In this document: positions 9,420-21,400 of the stretch, piece by piece
Layout: each line of letters opens with the position of its first letter
Numbering within the stretch: the first letter of the stretch is position 1
NCBI GenBank assembly: GCA_028706405.1
Contig: JAQWBM010000018.1
Location: 1-39,601 of the forward strand
Direction of reading: 5' to 3'
Length of the DNA: 39,601 nucleotides
Source: Eubacteriales bacterium
GTDB lineage: Bacteria > Bacillota > Clostridia > Peptostreptococcales > Anaerovoracaceae
Notes under the pieces: model-generated
The model's input: only the letters and a program-made list of their open reading frames with translations
Database searches by the model: none
Told to the model about the DNA's origin: nothing
Translations under genes and position numbers: made by a program

Positions 9420-12400
9420 TTATTTATCTGTCTTTATTATTTTTAGTAATATCTCGTTTCCGGATGCATCTCGTTGATAAGTATGGCTATGTGCGGATTC
9501 TTCCACCTCTCCCCAAGCCCAGTGCCCTTTGTTGATATCCGGGAATGTGGGAACTAAAGTATGAAGTGGTCCGCGATATAGTGCTCTATTGATCATCGAT
9601 ACCGCTTCATCTCTTCTGATTGTGCTGCCAGGTTTAAAGCTGCCATCCGGATATCCGTTTATCACCTGATACCGGTAAAGCTCTTCAATCGTGCTTCGTG
9701 CCCAGCTGCTATCGCTGTCATGGAAATAATTCTCTATTGGTTTTATATCATTACTTCTTTCAATCTCTAAATAACGAGCAATCACTGTTACAAGTTCAGC
9801 TCTGGTTACAGCCTTATCAGGATCAAATAGGCCATCTCCGATTCCTTTCATCAGGCCTTCACGGGTAATAGCTTCTATATAATGATACGCCCAATGAGAA
9901 GGATTCAAATCTGAATAGGAAGCTCCGGAGACGTCCATATCTAAATGGAGTAACCTGCAGAATATTGCTGCCATCTCGGCGCGTGTCAGTTGATTATAAT
10001 CCTTAAATTCTCCATCAGGATACCCCTTGATGTACCAGTCATGTGTTCCGATATGATCAGGATCATACAGCATAATCTGGATCTTGGAAGTATCGTCCGC
10101 TTTATTCTTTAACTCCTCCGAGCTTGAAATAAAGGACTGCAGGATAACCATCACATCGTCGGATCCCTTCTGTGCAGCTTTAAGTGTAAATGTTAAGATG
10201 CTATTCACACCTTTTTCCAATGTCCCAAGAGACCACTCCAGATTCCCTGCTTTTACCGTCCCACTGCCTGCTGAAGTAATTTCCATTTCTTCAGGAATAT
10301 CTACAAGAACAATTACATCTTTTACAGCGTCATCAGATCTATTAATGTATTTTACCGTAAAAGTGATTTCTCCGCCTTTATAAACCTTCATTTGTTCACT
10401 GTAAATTTCAATGGCGAGGTCCTTGCCTGTATCTACAGCTGCTCCGCCGCCTGCACCGCCCGGTGCTCCGCCGCCGCCTCCGCCTGTTGGATCCATGCTG
10501 AAATCATGTCTGACGATATCGTTAAATACCGATATGAGTGGGCTGGTGTATGTATCATATCCCGGTTTAGTTGCTATGATATAATAATCCGTCTGAGGAA
10601 ATACCATCCAGGCATACTCTCCGATAGCGGAAGTAAAATGTGGATTTGCATTGTTTGCCGGCGGGAAAGCTAATACGGGCGGGAGAGGAACTATCGCGCC
10701 GGGGGTCGCTCCGTTTGCTATATTCCGAGCAGTATTTGCATAATACAGGGTGACCTCTGCTCCTTGGATAACTTGACCTGTACTGCTGTCGGTGACGGTT
10801 CCATATGGGTCGATCAGTATCTCATTTATGCTGACTTCTCCGTTTTGGGTTACGAAAACATTTAATTTTTTCGTTATAATTTTTCTCCCATCAGGGAATA
10901 TATGCCAAAGATCAAGTGTATACGGCTGTCCTGCAGCCAATCCGGTTACGCTAAAAATACCATCATTATTGATTGTACTGACAGCGCCTGGAACAGCAGC
11001 ACCGCTTGAATCTGTTACGCTGATCTGAAGTTCACCAACCTTATCCGTTACAAGATTGAATTGACCATTTCCATTATTGATGCCAATGATACCGGTTATA
11101 GTATTATCAGAATCAAATCTGTCTGCTCCTGTACCTGTTACCGTTCCGGCAGTGCTCTTTTGAATAAATGTCTTATCCACCATAACTCCCGCAATCTCAA
11201 CAGGCTTGGTAATTTCTACCTGATACTCTACTCCACCCTTGGGAATAACGATAGCGTATACTCCATCAGCACCTGTAATATAGCTTGTGATAAAATCCAC
11301 ATTCCCATTATGATCAAAATGCTTCACCACAATCTTTGCACCCTGAATCGGCTGATTATTATCATCCGTGACAATTCCTATTATCTTGCCGGGAGCAAAG
11401 GTAACTAATATTTGATCGGATGCATAAATTTCTCTTATTGGATCCGACACAGTTGCTGTGACAGGGACAATCATACTATATACGGATTCGACTTTTGTTG
11501 ATCTATACGGCAGACTAACCTTCCCGTAGGCATCCGTAATACCACTTGCTCCCATATCGAAGCTTCCCATGCTGCCATCTGCGTCAAACACAACTTCTAC
11601 CCCGGATACGGGATTATTATTATCATCCAGTATTGTTGCGGTCAGAATGGTTTCTTCTTTTCCATCTGCGACGATTGCTGACGGATTGGCAGTCAAAGTT
11701 ATTTTAAACTTTGTAAGATCGAAATCCTCCCTTATCTTTCCTGCAATGACTTTACTGTTCAAGATATTAATTTGTCTCGTGTTGTCGCTATATTTTGGGT
11801 GAGTGATATAGATGCTATAGGCATCCCCATCCAGTTTTTCGAATAAATACTGTCCTGTTCCGTCAGTAATAAAGGTCTCAAGTGTATTTCCGGACAGATC
11901 CCTCAGGGTTACGGAAGCACCGGATACAAACGAACTTGTTTTCTTATCGGTTATATAACCATACAAATCAACGATTGGAGCCTTATTTATTGTTACGGTT
12001 ACCGTTCCAATAGCGAATCCGCCATTACCATCCGACACCTTCACTTTAAAGCTGTCCGTACCGTTAAACCCAGGTTTAGGTATATACGTATAGGTTCCGT
12101 CCGAGTTTACTGTGACTGTACCGTTTGCAGGGTCGCTTTCCTTAGTAAAAGTCAAATGATCTCCATCCGGGTCGGAAGCTATTGCTGCTCCGGTCAGCAT
12201 CCTGTTTTGGTCTCCTGATGCGGTCATTCCTCCGGTAAACACCGGGGGATCGTTTACCGCATTCACTGTTACCGTGACGATCGCACTGGAGGTCGCACCT
12301 GACGGATCTTTTACAATATAGCTGAAGCTGTCGGTTCCGTTGAAGTCCGCTGCCGGTGTATAGACTACTGCACCGCCGCTTATGGATACTGCTCCGTGAG

Positions 12401-15400
12401 ACGCAGTTCCCACCGACAGGATCGTCAGGATGTCTCCGTCGATATCCTTATCGTTTGCAAGCACGTTGATCAGTACGCTGCTGTCTTCATCGACGCTGAC
12501 GTTGTCGTTCACTGCAACTGGCGCGTCATTGGCCGCATTCACTGTTACCGTGACGATCGCGCTGGAGGTCGCACCTGACGGATCTTTTACAATATAGCTG
12601 AAACTGTCGGTTCCGCTGAAGTCCGCTGCCGGTGTATAGACTACTGCGCCGCCGCTTATGGATACTGCTCCGTGAGACGCAGTTCCCGCCGACAGGATCG
12701 TCAGGATGTCTCCGTCGATATCCTTATCGTTTGCAAGCACGTTGATCAGCACGCTGTTGTCTTCATCGACGCTGACGTTGTCGTTCACTGCAACTGGCGC
12801 GTCGTTGGCCGTATTCACTGTTACCGTGACGATCGCGCTGGAGGTCGCACCCGACGGATCTTTTACAATATAGCTGAAACTGTCGGTTCCGTTGAAGTCC
12901 GCATTCGGTGTGTAGACTACCGCACCGCCGCTTATGGATACTGCTCCGTGAGACGCAGTTCCCACCGACAGGATCGTCAGGATGTCTCCGTCGATATCCT
13001 TATCGTTTGCAAGCACGTTGATCAGTATGCTGCTGTCTTCATCGACGCTGACGTTATCGTTCACTGCCACAGGCGCATCGTTGGCCGCCGTTACTGTGAC
13101 TGTGATTGTCGCTGTCGTTTCAAGCTCTCCATCGGATACGGTCACTTCAAAGCTGTCAGATCCGTTGTAGTCCTTATTCGGCGTATAGGTGTAGCTCCCG
13201 TCTGCATTCACAACGACGCTTCCATGGGCTGGCTCTGTTTTCGTTACGTAGGTCAGGGTGTCCCCTTCTACATCGGCCGCCTCTATGGCCCCGCTGGTCG
13301 GCGTATCCTCCGAGGTCGCAATGGCGGCTCCTGTTGCCACTGGCGCGTCATTGGCCTCATTCACTGTTACCGTGACGATCGCGCTGGATGTCGCGCCCGA
13401 CGGATCTTTTACAATATAGCTGAAGCTGTCCGACCCATAATAATCCGCAGCCGGTGTATAGACTACCGCACCGCCGCTTATGGATACTGCCCCGTGAGAC
13501 GCAGTCCCCACCGACAGGATCGTCAGGCTGTCTCCGTCGATATCCGTATCGTTTGCAAGCACGTTGATCAGCACGCTGCTGTCTTCATCGACGCTGACGT
13601 TGTCGTCTTTCGCTACAGGCGCATCGTTCACCGGATTCACTGTGATGGTAAAGGTCACCGCCGCTGAAGTAGGGTTCCCTCCCAGATTTGTTCCGCCGTC
13701 ATCGATCAGGATCGCGGACACCGTCGCCGCTCCATTGGCATCCTTGGCAAGCTTAAAGGTCAGCACTCCACCGGTAGAAATAGCAGGCTGTTCCTCAAAT
13801 AAGACGTTATTATCATTGGTAACAATATATTCCTTTATCGTCTGATCTGGTTCATCGGCTCCCAGGTCAAAGCTCGTCACCCAGTCAGCTAATGTATGCA
13901 GTCCGTAGACCCCCGAGTCCTCATCCACAACAATTGCGGTCCCGCTCAGGATAACGCTCGGCTGATCGTTCACCGGGCGCACAATAATTTTAAAGGTTTT
14001 GACCTCGGAGGTATTGATTCCTCCGTATGACATCCCGCCGTTGTCCTGAATCTGCACTGCAATCTCGGCCTCACCGTTTGCATGATCAGCAGGAGTAAAG
14101 GTCAGCTCCCCAGAGGAGGAAATCGCGGGCTGTACGCTGAACAGCGCCGAATTCGTGGTGGTCAGTATAACAAAGCTCAGTGTCTGACCCGACTCATTGT
14201 CAGGACCCTTTTTAATATTGGACGCCCATGCTGTTGTTTCATGTTCCCCACAGTCCTCATTGACGGTCACATCATGCACTGTAAACGTCGGAGCGTCATT
14301 CACCGGATTCACTGTGATGGTGAAGGTCACCGCCGCTGAGGTGGGGTTCCCTCCGCGATCCGTTCCGCCGCTGTCCACCAGCACCGCCGACACCGTCGCC
14401 GCTCCATAGGCATCCTTGGCAAGTTTAAAGGTCAGAGTTTTTCCTGCAGAAATAGCAGGCTGCTCCGCAAACAAGCCGTTATTATCATTGGTAACAATAA
14501 ACTTCTCTATATTATCTGATTCATTGGGTTTCCCCGGGTCAAAGCTCGTCACCCAGTCAGCGAATGTATGCAGTCCGGAGGCCCCGGAGTCTTCATTCAC
14601 AACAATTGAACCTGCGCTAATAGCAAAGCTCGGCTGATCATTCACCGCCGCTACCGTTATCGTTACGGTTGCGCTGTCTGTTTCTCCCCTCTCATCTTCC
14701 ATAACATAGGTAAAGCTGTCCGGCCCATAATAATCCGCATTCGGGGTATAGAACACCGCTCCCCCGCTTAGTACAGCAGTTCCATTGGATGCGCTTCCCA
14801 CCGATTCGATACTCAAACCTTCGCCATTCCAATCCTTGTCTGCATCTCTGTCGTTGGAAAGCACATTTAGAAAATTATTCGTGGAATCTTCATTTACCGT
14901 ATAACTATCATCCACAGCCTTCGGGTCGTCGGCCACCTGATTCACCGTGATGGTGAAGGTCACCGCCGCTGAGGCGGGCTTCCCTCCCCGGTCCGTCCCG
15001 CCGCTGTCCACCAGCACCGCCGACACCGTCGCCGCTCCGTTGGCATCCTTGGCAAGCTTAAAGGTCAGGGTTTTTCCTGCAGAAATAGCAGGCTGTTCCG
15101 CAAACAAGCCGTTATTATCATTGGTAACAATAAACTCCTTTATCGTCTGATCTGATTCATTGAATTTCCCCGGGTCAAAGCTCGTCACCCAGTCAGCTAA
15201 TGTATGCAGTCCGGAGATCCCCGAGTCCTCATCCACAACAATTGAACTTGCGCTAATGGTAAAGCTCGGCGCATCGTTCACCGGTAGCACTACGATCCGG
15301 AAGATCTTCGTCTCCGAGGTATCCGCCCCGCCATTTGACGTCCCGCCGTTATCTCTCAAAATTGCCGATACCGTTGCTGTCCCGAATTGGTCCGGCGCGG

Positions 15401-18400
15401 GGCTGAATGTTAGAGTCCCGTTGGATGAAATCGCTGGCGGCGTCGAAAAGAGATATGCGTTATCGGTCTCTATGATGGTCACTTCAAAGGTCAGCGCCTG
15501 GCCCGACTCGTTTGACGCTCCCGCAGAAATACTCTTTGCCCAATTTGCGGCAACATGATTTCCCGAATCTTCGTTGACGGTCTTTACCGCATCAACCGTA
15601 AATTTTGGCGCGTCATTCACCGGATTAACCGTGATGGTGAAGGCCGACTCTGTTGACTTGTCCTGCCCTCCGCGTTCCGTTCCGCCGTTATCCTGCAGCA
15701 CCACCGTTACCGTAGCGGTCCCGTTGGCGTCCGAGGCAAGCGTATAGGTCAACGCTCCAGCCGCAGAAACCGCAGGCTGCACGCTGAATAGAGCGGCATT
15801 GGACGTTGCTGTCACTATATACTTCAATACCGTCTGATCTGATTCGTTGGCAGGCCCGAAGGACGTTACAGACGCCCAGCCTGCTACTGTATGCGGTCCG
15901 GAATCCTCATTTACTGTCTGATCGCCCTCGTGGGTAAACAACGGTGCGTCGTTCACTGCCGCTACCGTTACTGTTACCATCGCGCTGGAGGTCGTGCCCC
16001 GCTCATCTTTCATAACATAGGTAAAGCTGTCCGGCCCATAATAATCCGCTACCGGTGTATAGACTACCGCGCTGCCGCTTATGGATACTGTCCCGTGAGA
16101 CGCAGTTCCCACCGATTCGATACTCAAACCTTCGCCATTCCAATCCTTGTCTGCATCTCTATCGTTGGCAAGCACATCCAGCAGATTATCCTTGGAATCT
16201 TCATTTACCGTACCACTGTCATCTGCTGCCACCGGGTTATCATCCATGGGATTCACAGTGATGGTGAATGATGCCTCTGTTGATTTGTCCTGCCCTCCGC
16301 GTTCCGTTCCGCCGTTGTCTCTCAGCCGCACTGTTACCGTCGCTGTCCCGTTGGCGTCCGGGGCAGGCATATAGGTCAACGCTCCTGCCGTAGAAACCGC
16401 AGGCTGCACGCTGAACAACGCGGTATTGGTCGTGCTCACGATATATTCTAATATGCCCTGACCCGATTCATTGGCAGGTCCGAAGCACGTTACGGACGCC
16501 CAGCCTGTTACTGTATGCGGTCCGGAATCTTCATCTACCGTCTGATTGTCTCCGTGGGTGAACGAGGGTGGGTCGTTCACCGGATTTACTACGATTCTGA
16601 AGGTCTTTGGCACTGAGGTGTCCACCCCGCCGTTTGACGTCCCGCCGTTGTCCTTCAGCACCGCTGATACCGTCGCTGTCCCGAATTGGTCCGGCGCGGG
16701 CCTGAATGTTAGAGCCCCGTTGGATGAAATCGCTGGCGGCATCGAAAAGAGAGATGCGTTATCTGTCTCTATGATGGTCACTTCAAAGTTCAGCACCTGG
16801 CCCGACTCGTTTGCCGCTCCCGCAGAAATACTCTTTGCCCAATTTACGGCAACATGATTTCCTGAATCTTCGTTGACGGTCTCTACCGTATCAACCGTAA
16901 ATGTTGGCGCATCGTTCACCGGATTAATCGTTACCGTCACCGGCTGCTCTATCTCATTCTCCCCGTCATTAATGATAATCTTTAGTTCCAGCGTCCCGAC
17001 CTGATCCGGAGAGGGTGTCAAGTGAATAGTATAATTTTCTCCGGATCTTGTCAGCCTGATATTGCTGTCTGCAATGAGAGTTTTATTACTGGAAGTAATC
17101 TTTACAAGAAGGTTGTTGCTGGCTGTTTCCGCGTCGGTAATCGTCACATTGAAAGAAGCGGCTCTATCCTCCTCCATTTCCCAGATCCAGGGCGTGCCTA
17201 TGGCCGCCTCGGTTATTTTCGGGGGATCATCCATCTCTGCAATGGTAAGACGCACCATCGCCGTACTTTCCAGCGTTCCGTCAGTGATCGTATAGGTAAA
17301 ACTGTCGGATCCGTGATAATCCTCTTTAGGAGTGTATCGCACACCCTGCGCGCCTCCTGTGATGAACACGATCTCTGCCGCACCATTTGCGGGCAAGGTC
17401 GTCAATTTCACCAGAGAGATAGTATCGCCATCCACATCAAAGTCATTGTCCAATACATCGATCAGAATAGGTTCATCTTCTTCCGTGGTTCTGCTGTCGT
17501 CCACAGCTGCCGGCGCGTCATTGACTGCCGAGATTGTAATATACACGGTCGCCCAGTCGGTATTTCCGTAAGGGTCCGAAACCGTATATTGAAAGCTGTC
17601 GGTGCCGTTATAATTCAAATTCGGCTTGTAATTCAGGGTTCCGTCCATATTGTTGACGATGGCGCCGTGGGACGGAGTGGTATGGCTGATTACGCTGAGA
17701 GTATCCCCCTCCGTGTCCGTATCGTTTGCTATAACATTGAATTTTGTCGGCATATCCTCGTTGATTGTATAACCATCATCAACTGCCGTAACATCTCCCA
17801 CAGCGGTGGTCACATAAAGAGTGAATACCGCGATATAATCCTGAATACCGTCATTTGCCTTTACAACAATCAGGGCATTTCCCGTTTCATCCCACTCCGG
17901 CATGACCGTTGCGGTATAGTGTGTCCCGACCTTTGTGATCGTAATGGCTCCGGGGCTTAAATCATCGACCAGATTGCGATTTTTGGATTCCATCGACACA
18001 GTGATTTCTCTATCGTCAGGGTTGGGGATATCAAAGGTCACTGTCACCGGCTGGTTTTTTGTCGTTATGGCAGAAGATGTCAAATTTAAAATAGCGGTAG
18101 GGTCATAGACCGGGTGAATCGTCAGATGCACAGTACACACCGGATCTGCGCCGTCTTCATCTACAACGCGATATTGGAAAGAATCCGAGCCGTTATAATT
18201 GAGAGCCGGCGTATAATAAGCCAGGCCTTTGTCGTCCACCGTCACATTGCCATTGGATGGCATGCTTACGATTGAGGCGCTTAGAATATCGCCTATGTCC
18301 GGGTCCGACGAACCGCCGAGCAAATTGATGTAGATGCTGGTATCTTCATCCAACTCTTTATAAATATCAATGGCGGAGGGCGTATCGTTAAGCGGCGTAA

Positions 18401-21400
18401 TATTGATTGTAAAAGACTGCTCTGCAAAGCCTAACCCGTCACTGACCTTCATGGTAATGACCGTTGATCCGTTGGCGTGTGGGGCAGGGGCAAATTTCAA
18501 GGTGACTTGGCCATCTTCCTCTTTTATCACCGTAATCTCATCGGAGGCCAGAGCCGATTGGTTGGAAGAGCCAACCACAAAGATCAAGTCGTTAAGCTTA
18601 TTGTCCACATCACTCATGTTTACGGTCACGTCAGGGATCCCCGCATCCTCCTCCACGGTGATACCGGCCGGCGTGGTAAGGACTGGAGGATCGTTGACAG
18701 GCAGAATATGAATGGTGATCGTCTGTTCTTTGGTTGTCGTTCCGTCGCTGACGGTATAGTAGAAAACGTCCGTGCCGTTTTCATTCAAGCCCGGCGTATA
18801 CCGCACGACTTTTCCATCCACACTGGCCGCGCCTCCAGTAGGAGTCTTGCCAGGCTCCCCGGACAACCCCAATGTCAGGGATGCATCCGTGTATTTATTG
18901 ATATAGGAGGAAAGATCAATGGAAATCTCGGGACTGTCCTCCATTATTGTCGTGGAATACGGATACAGATAAAAGCCCGCGCCGCTTGCCGGGGCCTCCT
19001 TGGTCAGCAGGATCGTAGCCGACGCCGTCAGCCCCCCGCTGTCTACAATCGTATAGGTATATGTTTTCGTCGCCCCTGCAAACTCTGAATCCGCCGGAAA
19101 TGTAATGGTTCCAGCCACATTATCGATTATAGCATCAGGGTCACTGCAGCTTTCTATGAGGATGATTTCTGTTGAACCACTGTCATGTAAATCGATATCA
19201 TCGTCGTTACTCAAAACATTTATGGTTATTGGAATGTCAAAACTAACAATGTTGAACTGATAATCATTCCGGGCTGTCGGCGGGTCATTGACAGGAGCCA
19301 CCACAATGGTAACCGTTGCGGCAGATTGTGCCGCATCTTCGTCCATGATGGTATAAAGAATGGTCTCTGTGCCGTTCCAGTTCGGATTGGGAGTATAGCT
19401 GTATGTTCCGCTTCCCAAAGGCTCCAGTTTTCCGTTGGCGGGGCTCCCGATGGAAAGCACCGATACCCCGGACTCGAGGTCGCTGTCATTTGACAACACA
19501 TTAAACGTGACAAAAGTGTCTTCATCCGTATTTACTTTGTCATCTTGCGCAACCGGCGGGTCGTTCACCGGATACACGATAACCTGAAAGCTTATGCTAT
19601 AGCTGCTCCCCTGGGAATCCACCGCCGTAATCGTGATGGTCGATGTGCCGGACTTGTTCCCAACAGGATTGATCGATACGCTGTAGTTGTAGTTGGGATC
19701 AGTTATTTTCTCAATAAAAATACCACCGCTTGTGATTAGATCCACATTGCTCGAAGAAGCTGTTATCTTCAGACTTGAAAGGTCAACAAGGTCAATGGCT
19801 AAAAATTTTAAAGACCCCAGAGGGAGGTCTTCCTCCGTCGCTTGATCGGCGATGCGGGAAAGGATCGGCGCATGGACGTCATTGATGCAGGATATTCTTA
19901 CCTCTGCCGTAGCTTCGTTTCCGTGTCCGTCATGAATCGCATAGGGGAAGGAAACCATCCCCACATAAGTGTCGTGAGCCGTAAAAGTAATGGTGCCGTC
20001 GCTGTTCAAGACGGTGCTGCCGATTGCCGGCGATGTAACAGCGGTCAAAGTAATGGTATCCTTATCTACATCAAAGTCATTGATTAAAACCGGAATCGTA
20101 ACCGAGCCCTTGATTTTCACCATTGCAATATCATCCACCGCAGTCGGAGGATCCTGAGCAGGCTCTACAGTCAGGTCAAAGCTCTTGGTCACATGATGCT
20201 CTCCGTCGCTGACGGTGATGCTGATTTTCGTCTCCCCGTAAAGATCGGTATTGGCATTGGCATTCGGAGTAATGGTAAGGTATCTGGTTCCACTCACTCC
20301 GGAAACGACGATTTTATTATCGCTGACCACCTTCTGATTGGAGCTGCCCACAGCCACAATCAGATGAGTGGCAGCCGTCTCCGGATCTCCGATCTGAAAT
20401 TCGATTCCCGCTAAGACAATATCTTCCTGTGTAATCTTGTCCTCTATATGTGAAATGAACGGTGCATCATTGACCGGGGTACATTTCAACGTCACAGTAG
20501 CAGGGGCCGCACTTTCCAATTTTCCATCGGAGACATAATATGTAAAGGATACATCGCCTTCCCAATCCGGTTCCGGCGTATAAGTGAAAGTTTCCGTCCC
20601 CGGGTCATAGTTCAGAGTTCCTTTTTCAATTTCAACATCCGTTCCGATACGGCCGAAGGTCAATAGATCTCCGTCGATGTCCTTATCGTTTGCAGTCAGT
20701 TCCGCAGCCGTGAAAGTCAGCGGCAGATCCTCTGTAAAGGAAAAGGAATCATTCGCGGCCACAGGTGCGTCATTTACCGGCAGCACATTGACGGTGAAGG
20801 TATATTCCGCTATGTTAAAGCCGTCGGAGGCCTTTATTGTTATGATAACGCCATTCCCGTAGGCATTAGGTTCCGGCATGATTTTCAGTCTGATCCCGGG
20901 GTCGGCGTCTCCCAGCCCCTCGACAATGATATTGCTATTTTTGATGATAGACTGGTTGGATGACTTCACCTGGGCGGTGATGGACTCATTTGGAGTTTCA
21001 TCGTCTTGCAGCAGAAATTCAACCACAAGGGTTGTGTCCTCATCCACATTATAAATTGCATCCAACCCTGAAACAACAGGCAGGTAATTCGCATAGCTGA
21101 TCTTGACGGTAACCATAGCGGAAGCAGTCGCGCCGACGGAATCCGCAATTTCATAGGAGAACGTGTCGGTTCCATGCCAGTTATTTTCAGGTGTATAGAT
21201 CAGAAGCGTTCCGCCGCCGATAATTTCCGTCATGCCGTAGCTCCCATTTGAAACGCTTTGGATGAATATTGCGTCTGGCGTCGCGTCAGCCGTGTCAGGA
21301 TCAGAATCATTGGCTAAAACATCGATGGTTACCGGCTTATTTTTATCCGTTTCCGCATAGTCATCGTCCACAGCGACGGGTACGTCGTTCACAGCCGCGA

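Noticed and set aside
12265..13638. Regularly spaced repeats considered as a CRISPR array
   Set aside because: The period is 276 bp, the whole unit is repeated and codes for protein modules; there are no short repeats with unique spacers.
12672..13667. Long plus-strand open frame (about 330 codons) and several shorter ones antisense to the giant gene
   Set aside because: They repeat the 276-bp module of the opposite strand, are rich in Arg, His and Cys, lack ribosome-binding sites and have no domain; shadows of the repetitive gene.
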